Below are positions 1-7,613 of a DNA stretch of 35,293 nt, in pieces (position 1 is the first letter of the stretch; the number at the start of each line of letters is the position of its first letter). The stretch lies in contig CAAEMG010000132.1 in the NCBI GenBank assembly GCA_900757025.1, positions 1 to 35,293 of the forward strand, read 5' to 3'. The DNA comes from Clostridia bacterium. GTDB lineage: Bacteria > Bacillota > Clostridia > Lachnospirales > Anaerotignaceae. The notes beneath the pieces were generated by a model, which was given only the letters and a program-made list of their open reading frames with translations, ran no database searches and was not told the origin of the DNA. The position numbers and the translations under genes were made by a program.

Positions 1-40
1 TAAAACTTGTGAACAATTCTACCGCAACTTTGGACTATAT

Positions 41-77
41 GAGAAAAGTCCGAACAGTTTTCTGCCCGGACTTTCTC
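41..77. other. hairpin downstream of the TnpV remnant
   Basis: Arms GAGAAAAGTCCG (41-52) and CGGACTTTCTC (67-77) pair over about 11 bp with one bulged A. No T-run follows on either strand, so it is at best a weak terminator for the minus-strand TnpV fragment or a structure left from the element. The remaining bases 1-40 show nothing recognisable. Confidence 0.3.
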
Positions 78-79
78 AC

Positions 80-298
80 TCAATCATAAATCAATTCCGC
101 TTTCACAACTTCCTCTGCCTGTGCCTTGCAAGCGTTCATCTGCCGCACCCATTCCATTTGGTTTTCAGCTTTCAGTTGCTCGGTCACGCCGTACTGCTTT
201 GCCAGCTCTGGCACGATCAGCTCCATGCGGCTTCGTGCCGCTTCGTCAATCTCGGCGCAATGCTGTCTTACATACACCCAGCTATCTCTGCGGCTTAC
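80..298 (-). pseudogene. tnpV: C-terminal remnant of a TnpV-like transposon protein
   Basis: The minus strand encodes about 65-72 residues ending in a segment (GVTEQLKAEN, then EWVRQMN, ending ELIYD) that I recognise as the C-terminal part of TnpV. TnpV is a small accessory protein of clostridial transposons and integrative elements, usually about 110-130 residues, of unclear function. The N-terminal half is missing. Reading upstream in frame runs directly into the livF stop codon (301-303) without a start codon or ribosome-binding site of the usual kind; the only nearby start is a GTG at 275-277. livF itself has normal length, so the junction at about 299 looks like an insertion or deletion scar just after its stop. 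The family call is from memory of the motif; the truncation is seen directly. Confidence 0.6.
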
Positions 299-300
299 AA

Positions 301-1011
301 TTATTCGCTTAAATATGCTTTCTTAACCTGTTCGTTATTTAAAAGGTCTTTTGCATCACCTGAAAGAGCTATTGTTCCCGTTTCAAGAACATATCCTCTG
401 TCGGCTATTGAAAGTGCTTTTTTTGCGTTCTGCTCTACAAGAAGAACAGTTACGCCGTCACGGTTAATCTGCTGAATAATATCAAATATTTCGTTTACAA
501 ATATAGGCGAAAGACCCATCGAAGGTTCGTCCATAACTATAAGTTTTGGGTGGCTCATAAGAGCTCTGCCCATGGCAAGCATCTGCTGTTCGCCGCCTGA
601 AAGAGTTCCTGCCGCCTGATTTTTTCTTTCTTCAAGTCTTGGAAATCTTTTATAAATCATTTTAAGTGTTTCATCAAATTCTTTTTTATCGTTTCTTGTA
701 AATGCACCGAGTTTAAGGTTCTGATATACCGTAAGCTGTGAAAAAACTCTTCGTCCTTCCGGAACATGGGCAATTCCCATTGGAACAAGTTTATGACCGG
801 GCATTTTTGTTATATCTTTTCCGTCATATGTAATTGTACCTGCCTTTGACGGTATAAGGCCTGTTATTGTATGCAGTGTTGTTGTTTTTCCTGCGCCGTT
901 GGCACCTATAAGGGCTATTATTTCGCCTTCGTTTACATCAAAGGATATGCCCTTTATGGCACGTATAACGCCGTAGAAAACTTCCAAATCTCTTACTTCC
1001 AGCAAAGCCAT
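301..1011 (-). CDS. livF: branched-chain amino acid ABC transporter, ATP-binding protein LivF
   Basis: This is one of the two cytoplasmic ATPases that drive uptake of leucine, isoleucine and valine, partnering LivG beneath the LivH/LivM channel. The 236-residue protein matches the usual LivF length. It has Walker A GANGAGKTT (36-44), a signature LSGGEQQ (137-143), Walker B LIVMDEP (157-163) and a switch His region after LLVEQ. It ends in KAYLSE, the typical end of this family. It is the last gene of a five-gene minus-strand operon, 15 bases after livG. There is no terminator directly after it: the next sequence is the TnpV remnant, so the native 3' end may have been lost. Solute preference cannot be fixed from the ATPase. 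Confidence 0.93.
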   Translation of the reverse strand: MALLEVRDLEVFYGVIRAIKGISFDVNEGEIIALIGANGAGKTTTLHTITGLIPSKAGTITYDGKDITKMPGHKLVPMGIAHVPEGRRVFSQLTVYQNLKLGAFTRNDKKEFDETLKMIYKRFPRLEERKNQAAGTLSGGEQQMLAMGRALMSHPKLIVMDEPSMGLSPIFVNEIFDIIQQINRDGVTVLLVEQNAKKALSIADRGYVLETGTIALSGDAKDLLNNEQVKKAYLSE

Positions 1012-1026
1012 TTAAAGCACCTCCCT

Positions 1027-1782
1027 TTATTCGCCAAGATATGCTTTTATAACCTCTGGGTTTTTAAGCACATCCGATGTTTTTCCGTCTGTAAGCACAT
1101 GACCAAAGTTTAAAACCGTAAGGTTTTCGCAAATTCCCGAAACAAGCTTCATGTCATGCTCTATAAGAAGTATTGTCATATCAAAGTTGTCACGCACAAA
1201 ACGTATTGTATCCATAAGCTCTGCCGTTTCGTTAGGGTTCATGCCTGCCGCCGGCTCATCAAGAAGAAGAAGTTTCGGCTCGGTTGCAAGGGCTCTGGCT
1301 ATTTCCAGCTTTCTCTGCTTGCCGTATGGAAGGTTTGCCGCATAAATATCGGCTTCCTTGTTAAGGTCAAAAACCTTCAGAAGTTTCATTGCCTCTTCGT
1401 CCATTTCTTTTTCAACCTTAAAATATTTAGGCATACGAAGAATTGCCTCGATAGTTGAATATTTATGGTGATTATGAAGAGCCACCTTTACATTATCCAA
1501 AACAGACATATCTTTAAAAAGTCTTATATTCTGGAATGTTCTGGCAATTCCCGCTTTATTGATTTCTATAGTGCTTTTGCCTTCTATGTTGTTTCCGTCA
1601 AGTGTTATTGTTCCGCTGTCGGGCTTATAAACACCTGTAAGAAGGTTAAAAACAGTTGTTTTTCCGGCGCCGTTAGGGCCTATAAGCCCATGAAGCTCAC
1701 CTTTTTTAATTGATATGTTAAAATCGTCAACGGCTTTAAGGCCGCCGAATGCTATATTAAGATTTTTTGCTTCAAGCATCAT
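1027..1782 (-). CDS. livG: branched-chain amino acid ABC transporter, ATP-binding protein LivG
   Basis: This is the second ATPase of the Liv transporter. Walker A GPNGAGKTT is at about 35-43, the signature is the LivG-type variant NLPYGKQRKLEIARAL, and Walker B is LLLLDEP. The C-terminus shows the LivG-type helix ending EVIKAYLGE. The frame is open further upstream (to 1803), but AAGGAGG lies nine bases before the ATG at 1782, so I start there (251 residues); a second ATG follows at once at 1779. The livM stop codon is one base upstream, so the two genes are probably translationally coupled. Confidence 0.92.
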   Translation of the reverse strand: MMLEAKNLNIAFGGLKAVDDFNISIKKGELHGLIGPNGAGKTTVFNLLTGVYKPDSGTITLDGNNIEGKSTIEINKAGIARTFQNIRLFKDMSVLDNVKVALHNHHKYSTIEAILRMPKYFKVEKEMDEEAMKLLKVFDLNKEADIYAANLPYGKQRKLEIARALATEPKLLLLDEPAAGMNPNETAELMDTIRFVRDNFDMTILLIEHDMKLVSGICENLTVLNFGHVLTDGKTSDVLKNPEVIKAYLGE

Positions 1783-1783
1783 T

Positions 1784-2860
1784 TTAAGCCGCCTCCTTGC
1801 CACCGGTTTTTTTTACTTTTCTTACAGAAAACTTTTCTATAAGTTTTTGTCTGAACGCTCTTGTTTTAGGGCTTGCGTTAAAGAGCATCATAGCTATAAG
1901 AACTACTGCGTATATTAACATTCTGTAGTTGTTAAGGCCTCTGAGAACCTCAGGAAGTATAGTAAGCACAACAGCCGAAATTACAGAGCCTCTCATGTTT
2001 CCTATGCCGCCCAAAACAACAAATACAAGTATTGTTATGGACATATTGTAACCGAAGTTTTTAGGAAGAGCCGTAAGAGTTGAAAGGTTATGTGCATAAA
2101 GAACACCTGCAATACCTGCAAGAGATGCCGAAACGGCAAAGGCAAGAAGTTTATATTTTGTAATGTTAATGCCTATTGATTCTGCCGCAATTTCATTATC
2201 TCTTATTGCCATAACAGCTCTGCCTGTTCTTGAATTAACAAGGTTTGTTATAATAAAAAGAGTTATAAGTATAAGAATTACGCCTATTGTAAAGTTTGCA
2301 GCCGTAGGTGTTCCCGTAATGCCCTGAGCACCGTTTATAATAACTTCGCCGCCTTCTTCAAGGCCAAGTGAAATGCTGTCTTTCATTGAAAAATGGAAGC
2401 CTGCACTGTCTTTTCCTATGAAAAGAACATTTATGATATTTTTAACTATTTCGCCGAAAGCAAGAGTAACTATGGCAAGATAGTCGCCTTTAAGCCTTAA
2501 AACAGGAACACCTATAATAAGACCGAAAACACCTGCGAAAACAGCTCCGAGAATGAGAGCTATAAAAAATCTTAAACCTACGCTTGGTATTGCATCTGCC
2601 GCAACATTTGTAAAAAACGCACCCACAAATGCACCAACACACATAAAACCTGCGTGTCCAAGGCTAAGTTCGCCCAATATGCCTACCGTAAGGTTAAGCG
2701 AAACCGCCATTATTACGTATACACAAAGAGGAACAAGAAGGCCTTTCATAAGGCTCGACATATTTCCTGTTTTAAGAAGAATTTCAACTATTATGTAAGC
2801 GGCAATAACCATTGCATATGTAATTAAGCTGCTTTTGGTTGATTTTTTGATTTTTCCCAT
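1784..2860 (-). CDS. livM: branched-chain amino acid ABC transporter, permease LivM
   Basis: An integral membrane permease, about 358 residues, rich in hydrophobic segments. It contains the conserved cytoplasmic EAA-type loop (GINITKYKLLAFAVSASLAG) and the family hallmark LSLGHAGFMCVGAF near residue 75. With LivH it forms the transmembrane channel of the Liv importer. A GTG at 2875 would add five residues, but GAGGTG stands seven bases before the ATG at 2860, so that start is preferred. The ribosome-binding site overlaps the livH stop codon, consistent with coupling. The C-terminus ends in a basic tail before GGKEAA. Confidence 0.9.
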   Translation of the reverse strand: MGKIKKSTKSSLITYAMVIAAYIIVEILLKTGNMSSLMKGLLVPLCVYVIMAVSLNLTVGILGELSLGHAGFMCVGAFVGAFFTNVAADAIPSVGLRFFIALILGAVFAGVFGLIIGVPVLRLKGDYLAIVTLAFGEIVKNIINVLFIGKDSAGFHFSMKDSISLGLEEGGEVIINGAQGITGTPTAANFTIGVILILITLFIITNLVNSRTGRAVMAIRDNEIAAESIGINITKYKLLAFAVSASLAGIAGVLYAHNLSTLTALPKNFGYNMSITILVFVVLGGIGNMRGSVISAVVLTILPEVLRGLNNYRMLIYAVVLIAMMLFNASPKTRAFRQKLIEKFSVRKVKKTGGKEAA

Positions 2861-2871
2861 ATTGCCACACC

Positions 2872-3753
2872 TCACACTTTCTCTTTAAATGTTTTACCAA
2901 GTATACCTGTAGGCTTAACAAGAAGAACTACTATAAGAACTCCGAAAACTATTGCATCGGCAACCTGCGAAGAAATATATGCTTTTGAAAGGTTTTCTAT
3001 AATTCCCAAAAGTATACCGCCTATAAGTGCACCCGGAATAGAACCTATGCCGCCAAATACCGCAGCAACAAACGCCTTGATACCAGGCATTGCACCTGTA
3101 TAAGGAGTAAGAGAAGGATAAACGGAACACATAAGCATTCCGGCTATAGCCGCAAGGGCAGAACCTATTGCAAATGTAATTGAAATCGTTTTGTTTACAT
3201 CGATACCCATAAGAGTTGCCGCACCTTTATCTTCCGAAACGGCAAGCATTGCCTGACCTGTTTTTGTCTTTTTGATAAAAAGCATAAGACAAACCATAAT
3301 AACAAGACAGCACACTATTGTTGTTGAGGTTTCGCCTGTAATTGTTATCTGTCCGTTATCAAGGGCAATGGCAGGAACACTTACAACAGATGCAAATGAT
3401 TTTGTGTTTGCGCCGAAAATAATAAGCGCAACATTCTGAAGAAAATAGCTTACGCCTATAGCCGTTATAAGAACAGCCAAAGGAGATGAATTTCTAAGAG
3501 GTTTATAGGCTATTTTTTCTATCAAAATACCCAAAACCGTACATAAAACCACTGAAACTATAATGCCGAGCCAAACCGGAAGCCCAAGCACACTTACAAT
3601 TACATAAACCGCATAAGCGCCTATCATAATAATATCGCCGTGGGCAAAGTTAAGCATTTTGGCAATACCGTAAACCATTGTATAGCCAAGGGCTATTATG
3701 GCATATACACTGCCAAGGCTTACGCCGTTTATAAGATAAGATATAAAAGCCAT
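2872..3753 (-). CDS. livH: branched-chain amino acid ABC transporter, permease LivH
   Basis: The first membrane permease of the Liv importer. The N-terminus (INGVSLGSVYAIIALGYTMVYG, then MLNFAHGD) and the segment AAVFGGIGSIPGALIGG are family signatures. The frame is open for 47 more codons upstream, but that stretch is not conserved-looking. The ATG at 3753 has a purine-rich AAGGGAT site about ten bases before it and begins exactly where the family begins, giving 293 residues. A T-tailed hairpin (3914-3943) lies between this gene and the binding-protein gene upstream, which would let the binding protein be made in excess over the membrane parts. Confidence 0.9.
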   Translation of the reverse strand: MAFISYLINGVSLGSVYAIIALGYTMVYGIAKMLNFAHGDIIMIGAYAVYVIVSVLGLPVWLGIIVSVVLCTVLGILIEKIAYKPLRNSSPLAVLITAIGVSYFLQNVALIIFGANTKSFASVVSVPAIALDNGQITITGETSTTIVCCLVIMVCLMLFIKKTKTGQAMLAVSEDKGAATLMGIDVNKTISITFAIGSALAAIAGMLMCSVYPSLTPYTGAMPGIKAFVAAVFGGIGSIPGALIGGILLGIIENLSKAYISSQVADAIVFGVLIVVLLVKPTGILGKTFKEKV

Positions 3754-3913
3754 AAAATACACATCCCTTCTTAAATCATTTATTAATGTTATTGTACAAT
3801 TATTAATACTTAATGGCAATAATTTATGTTCAAAAAACAATACAATATTTTTTTCCAAAGGCCTTTGACAAGGTAAATTTATTTGCCCTCTCAAAAGCCT
3901 TCGGCAGAAAAAT

Positions 3914-3943
3914 AAACGGATAGATTATAAAACCTATCCGTTT
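3914..3943 (-). terminator. intrinsic terminator between the binding-protein gene and livH
   Basis: A perfect 10-bp stem, AAACGGATAG (3914-3923) with CTATCCGTTT (3934-3943), is followed on the minus strand by ATTTTTCTG. It sits about 150 bases downstream of the binding-protein stop and 160 bases before livH. I read it as a partial terminator inside the liv operon. The rest of the gap 3754-4089 holds a second hairpin and no gene. Confidence 0.65.
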
Positions 3944-3984
3944 GGAATATGCCCGTTTTTCCGCATATCCTGTATAAACACACA

Positions 3985-4016
3985 GGCAGGAGGCCGCCTA
4001 AAAACAGCCTCCCGCC
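3985..4016. other. GC-rich hairpin after the binding-protein gene
   Basis: GGCAGGAGGC (3985-3994) and GCCTCCCGCC (4007-4016) pair over ten positions with one mismatch. On the minus strand no U-tract follows, so it is more likely a 3'-end stabilising structure of the binding-protein mRNA than a terminator. Function is inferred. Confidence 0.4.
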
Positions 4017-4089
4017 ATCAAATGTTTTTTTCAGCGGGTATAGAGATTATAATGTTTTTTCTTACACCCTTTTATTTTTTTCAGACAAA

Positions 4090-5265
4090 TTACATTGCTG
4101 TATAAGCACCGTTTACAATCTTAACAGCCTTAGGAGCTTTGTTTGGTTCGCCCTGTGCGTTCCATGTCATGCCTTCACTTGTAAGACCGTCTAATGTAAT
4201 TTCTGTCATAGCTGTTTTCATAGCTTCGCAAATATCAGAAACGCTCATATCCGGTGTGATTTCAGCCTTTTCTGCTGCTTCTTTAATAGCATACATTGCA
4301 TCGTATGTATCTGCTGCAAACTGGTTAGGTGTATCGCCGAATTTTTCTTTGTAAGCTGAAACGAAAGCCTGTGTTTTTTCATCATCTGAGTCAGCGGCAA
4401 ATGGTGTAAGAAGCATTACGCCTTCTGCAAGAGATGTATCAAAGTTTTCTACGCCGAGAAGACCGTCAAGACCGTCGCAGCCGAAGAACTGTGGCTTAAA
4501 GCCCATTGAGTTAGCCTGGTTAAGAATGATAGATGCCTCTGTGTAGTAGATTGGGAGGAATACCATTTCCGCACCGTTGTCTTTTGCTTTCTGAAGCTGA
4601 ACAGAGAAGTCTGTTTTGTTATCTGCTGTGAAAGCCTCTGCTGCTACAATGTCGATACCCTGATTTTTCGCTTCTGCTGCAAATTTTTCATAGATACCTG
4701 ATGAGTAAACATCTGAGCTGTCGTAAATTACGGCAATCTTTGTAGCAAGTTTGTTTTCGCCGATATATTTAGCTGAAGCAGTACCCTGATCCGGGTCTGA
4801 GAAGCAAACTCTGAATGCGTTGTCATTTTCAACACATTTTACCGCTGAACCGGAAGGTGTAAGCTGGAACATATTGTCTTCTGCTGTTTTAGCTGCAACA
4901 GCTATACAAGGAGTTGAAGTAACAGTTCCCATAAGAATCTGCATACCCCAGTCTTTAAGAGTATTGTAAGCGTTTACGCTCTTTTCTGCGTCATTTTCGT
5001 CGTCCTGGAAATTAAATTCAACCTGTGCGCCGTTGATACCGCCGTTAGCGTTGATTTCGTCAACTGCAAGCTGAGCTGCATTTTTAACTGCTGTACCATA
5101 AATTGCCGCACCGCCTGTTACAGGGCCGATACCGCCGATTTTAAATGTTGTTCCTTCTGCCGCAGCGCTTGTGCTGCCTGAAGCTGAAGAAGATGATGAG
5201 CTGCCGCAAGCTGCAAGACCGAAAGCCATAACAGCCGCAAGTGTTAAACTTAAAAATTTCTTCAT
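4090..5265 (-). CDS. livJ: branched-chain amino acid ABC transporter, substrate-binding lipoprotein
   Basis: The extracellular solute-binding protein (Leu/Ile/Val-binding, type I periplasmic-binding fold), tethered to the outer face of the membrane. The N-terminus is a lipoprotein signal with lipobox LAAC (Cys20), followed by a Ser/Ala-rich linker (about 21-37) and then the mature domain starting FKIGGIGPVTGGAAIYG, typical of LivJ/LivK. At 391 residues it has the usual length. A GGAGGG ribosome-binding site precedes the ATG. It is the first gene of the operon, with a promoter at 5383-5411. Substrate range within the family (Leu, Ile, Val, Ala or others) is inferred from the livHMGF context and the divergent ilv genes. 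Confidence 0.9.
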   Translation of the reverse strand: MKKFLSLTLAAVMAFGLAACGSSSSSSASGSTSAAAEGTTFKIGGIGPVTGGAAIYGTAVKNAAQLAVDEINANGGINGAQVEFNFQDDENDAEKSVNAYNTLKDWGMQILMGTVTSTPCIAVAAKTAEDNMFQLTPSGSAVKCVENDNAFRVCFSDPDQGTASAKYIGENKLATKIAVIYDSSDVYSSGIYEKFAAEAKNQGIDIVAAEAFTADNKTDFSVQLQKAKDNGAEMVFLPIYYTEASIILNQANSMGFKPQFFGCDGLDGLLGVENFDTSLAEGVMLLTPFAADSDDEKTQAFVSAYKEKFGDTPNQFAADTYDAMYAIKEAAEKAEITPDMSVSDICEAMKTAMTEITLDGLTSEGMTWNAQGEPNKAPKAVKIVNGAYTAM

Positions 5266-5382
5266 GAAAAATCCCTCCTAAAAGAATAAACTTCACATTT
5301 CACAAATATGCCTTTTGTTTTACAGTCGATTTATTCGGCTGTCAAATTGTATTCAAATAAGTACAATCTGAATTTAAAACTC

Positions 5383-5411
5383 ATTCTATCACAGCCTTTC
5401 AACCTTTGCAA
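5383..5411 (-). promoter_or_regulatory. promoter of the liv operon
   Basis: On the minus strand TTGCAA (5406-5411), a 17-base spacer and TAGAAT (5383-5388) form a plausible housekeeping promoter. It leaves a 5' leader of about 110 bases before the binding-protein ATG. A 14-bp perfect palindrome, AATGTATATACATT (5446-5459), lies about 35 bp upstream and could be a regulator site. The rest of 5412-5645 is AT-rich and shows no gene. Confidence 0.5.
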
Positions 5412-5645
5412 TAGATATTTTCAAGTATTCGGAAATGGAATTGAGAATGTATATACATTAGTTTTCCTAATGGCACAATAACTCATTTTTATCACGTAAT
5501 AACCATATAAATTAAATTTATATATTGCTCAAAAGCCTGCTTTTAAGGGTTTTTCAGCTGTTTTTTTAAAAGTTTTTTTAAATTTTTTATATTTTTATTC
5601 CTTATATCTCCCTATTTTTTGAATATTTTGAATAAAAAAAAGTTA

Positions 5646-5674
5646 TTGACAAATAAATTATTCAGGCATATACT
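5646..5674 (+). promoter_or_regulatory. promoter of the ilv operon
   Basis: TTGACA (5646-5651), a 17-base spacer and TATACT (5669-5674) are close to the sigma-70/sigma-A consensus. Transcription would start near 5681, about 40 bases before the leader-peptide ATG and upstream of the attenuator hairpin, which fits the proposed attenuation layout. Confidence 0.75.
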
Positions 5675-5720
5675 ACCACTAAATCACTTACACGAAAATT
5701 TACGAAAGGATATGAATACA

Positions 5721-5834
5721 ATGTTTAATTTCAATTTTGCCATCGTCATTATTAACATTATTAACCTCATCATTGATGAGGCTATTTCTGTTGGTAAAAA
5801 GCGTTCGGTAAAATTTAAAGAGGCATTGGCATAA
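5721..5834 (+). CDS. Ile-rich leader peptide of the ilv operon (attenuation)
   Basis: A 37-residue open frame lies between the ilv promoter and ilvB. GAAAGGA is about ten bases before the ATG at 5721. Codons 8-18 read Ile, Val, Ile, Ile, Asn, Ile, Ile, Asn, Leu, Ile, Ile: nine of eleven are branched-chain residues, the end products of the downstream genes. A hairpin (5765-5781) overlaps the end of this run, and a strong terminator (5851-5890) follows the stop codon. This is the classic layout of a ribosome-stalling leader peptide such as ilvL/ivbL. A longer in-frame start at 5619 is rejected because it lies upstream of the promoter. The alternative, a small membrane peptide, cannot be excluded, since the run is also hydrophobic. 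Confidence 0.75.
   Translation: MFNFNFAIVIINIINLIIDEAISVGKKRSVKFKEALA
5765..5781 (+). promoter_or_regulatory. leader hairpin within the Ile codon run (attenuator stem 1:2)
   Basis: CCTCATC (5765-5771), a 3-base loop and GATGAGG (5775-5781) form a perfect 7-bp stem inside the leader reading frame. The downstream arm and its continuation, GGCT (5780-5783) and TTGG (5791-5794), can pair instead with CCAAAGCC (5849-5856), which includes the first bases of the terminator stem. That would be an antiterminator competing with both hairpins. The alternative pairing has an internal 7-base bulge and needs a folding calculation. Confidence 0.55.
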
Positions 5835-5850
5835 CATAAACTTTTAATCC

Positions 5851-5890
5851 AAAGCCCTTGCAGCCGTCCGCTGCAAGGGCTTTTTGTTTT
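5851..5890 (+). terminator. attenuator terminator before ilvB
   Basis: A perfect 13-bp stem, AAAGCCCTTGCAG (5851-5863) with CTGCAAGGGCTTT (5871-5883), has a 7-base loop and is followed by TTTTTGTTTT. It stands between the leader-peptide stop (5834) and the ilvB start (5941) with no other promoter visible in between, so ilv expression must pass through it. No T-box sequence (AGGGTGG-type motif) is visible in this leader. Confidence 0.85.
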
Positions 5891-5940
5891 ATCCGAAATA
5901 AATTTTGGATTGGTTTTAGAAATTAAAGGGGGAAATTCTT

Positions 5941-7599
5941 ATGACGCTTAACGGTTGTGACATAATAATGGAGGTGCTTTGTGAACAAGGTGTTGACACT
6001 GTTTTCGGCTATCCGGGAGGAACAGTGCTTGACATTTACGATGCACTTTATAAATATCAGGATAAAATTCATCATGTGCTTACAGCCCATGAACAGGGAG
6101 CTGCCCATGCGGCAGACGGATACAGCAGAGCCAGCGGAAAGGTTGGCGTGTGTATGGCAACAAGCGGCCCCGGAGCTGCAAACCTTATAACAGGTCTTGC
6201 AACAGCAAAGGCAGACTCAATTCCTATGGTTGCCATTACGGGAAATGTTCCCACAAGCATGATTGGAACAGATGCTTTTCAGGAAGTTGACACAATAGGT
6301 CTTTCAATTCCAGTTACAAAACACAGTTTCCAGATAAAAAGAATTGAAGATTTGGCAGACACTTTAAGAGAGGCTTTCCGTTTCGCAAAAAGCGGACGCC
6401 CCGGTCCGGTGCTTGTTGATGTTCCAAAAAACATTCAGCTTTCCGAAACAGAGTTTACTCCTGCACCGGCAGTTGAGAAAACTCCCGACAAAAAGCCGGA
6501 TGAAACTCTTATGGCACAGGCTGTGGAAATGCTTAAAGAAAGCAAACGCCCTCTTATCTACTGCGGCGGCGGCGTTATAAACGCAAATTGCAGCAAATAC
6601 ATTCAGCCTCTTGCCGAAAAACTTGACGCTTACGTTACTTTTTCAATGATGGGGCTTACGGCTATGGACGGTGAAAACTTCCGCTACCTTGGCATGAACG
6701 GTATGCACGGGCGCTATGCCTCAACCAAAGCCTTTGCCGAAGCCGACCTTATACTTGCCCTCGGCGTAAGATTTACCGACAGAGCCACCGGAAACAAAGA
6801 CAAATTTGCGGCAAATGCAAAAATAATACATATTGACGTTGACGTTGCCGAACATGGCAAAAACATTTCGGCTCATCTTCAGGTAGCAGGCGGACTTAAA
6901 GATGCTCTTGAATATATAATGGCAAACACTCCTCAAAAGGAAAACGGCGAATGGCACGACATAATGGAAGAATGTAAAAGACAGGAACAAAGCGTACAGA
7001 TGCAAAGAAACTGCCTTATGCCTTGGGACGTTATAAGAGCCGTAAATGCCCATGCAACACCCGAAACAACAGTAGCCACAGACGTAGGTCAGCACCAGAT
7101 GTGGGTTGCACAGTATTATACATTCAAAAAACCGAGAACACACCTTACAAGCGGCGGTCTTGGAACTATGGGCTACGGAATGGGTGCAGCAATAGGAGCA
7201 GCAATGGCAACAGGAAACCGTTCGGTGCTTTTTACAGGCGACGGAAGTTTCGGAATGAACCTTAACGAGCTTGCAACAGCCGTTACACAAAAACTTCCTC
7301 TTACAATAGTTATTTTAAATAACAACCGTTTGGGAATGATTCGCCAGTGGCAGAGCCTGTTCTTCGGCAAACGCTATCTTGCGACAGTTCCCGACAGAAA
7401 AACAGATTTTGTTAAACTTGCCGATGCTTTCGGTGCAAAGGGCTTTCATGCGGAAAGTCTTGAAGAAGTAAACGCAGCTTTAGACGAAGCGTTCAAAATG
7501 GATACACCATGTATAGTTGAATGTATGATTCCGGAAGAAGAAAACGTACTTCCAATGATTCCGCCAAACGGCTCTCTTGATAACGTAATACTTAAATAA
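5941..7599 (+). CDS. ilvB: acetolactate synthase, large (catalytic) subunit
   Basis: Thiamine-diphosphate enzyme that condenses two pyruvates to acetolactate (or pyruvate with 2-ketobutyrate), the first common step of valine, leucine and isoleucine synthesis. The 552-residue protein has the catalytic Glu51 in AHEQGAAHAADGY, the FAD/central domain, and the ThDP motif beginning GDGSFGMNLNEL and ending with NNNRLGMIRQWQ. The GGGGG-type ribosome-binding site sits before the ATG at 5941. It begins the ilvB-ilvN-ilvC operon downstream of the attenuator. Association with the ilvN regulatory subunit supports the anabolic enzyme rather than the catabolic AlsS. Confidence 0.95.
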   Translation: MTLNGCDIIMEVLCEQGVDTVFGYPGGTVLDIYDALYKYQDKIHHVLTAHEQGAAHAADGYSRASGKVGVCMATSGPGAANLITGLATAKADSIPMVAITGNVPTSMIGTDAFQEVDTIGLSIPVTKHSFQIKRIEDLADTLREAFRFAKSGRPGPVLVDVPKNIQLSETEFTPAPAVEKTPDKKPDETLMAQAVEMLKESKRPLIYCGGGVINANCSKYIQPLAEKLDAYVTFSMMGLTAMDGENFRYLGMNGMHGRYASTKAFAEADLILALGVRFTDRATGNKDKFAANAKIIHIDVDVAEHGKNISAHLQVAGGLKDALEYIMANTPQKENGEWHDIMEECKRQEQSVQMQRNCLMPWDVIRAVNAHATPETTVATDVGQHQMWVAQYYTFKKPRTHLTSGGLGTMGYGMGAAIGAAMATGNRSVLFTGDGSFGMNLNELATAVTQKLPLTIVILNNNRLGMIRQWQSLFFGKRYLATVPDRKTDFVKLADAFGAKGFHAESLEEVNAALDEAFKMDTPCIVECMIPEEENVLPMIPPNGSLDNVILK

Positions 7600-7613
7600 G
7601 GAGGAAACAGAAA

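Noticed and set aside
3754..3894. 47-codon N-terminal extension of LivH
   Set aside because: The extension is not hydrophobic in the family way; the ATG at 3753 has a ribosome-binding site and starts where LivH proteins start.
5619..5720. Longer start (31-34 extra codons) for the ilv leader peptide frame
   Set aside because: It would begin upstream of the TTGACA/TATACT promoter and has no ribosome-binding site; the ATG at 5721 has one.
5266..5940. T-box riboswitch before ilvB
   Set aside because: Expected in Firmicutes, but no AGGGTGG-type T-box sequence or specifier-loop arrangement is visible; the leader-peptide model fits better.
6721..7290. 189-codon minus-strand frame within ilvB
   Set aside because: Antisense shadow with abnormal Cys/His-rich composition; ilvB is unambiguous.
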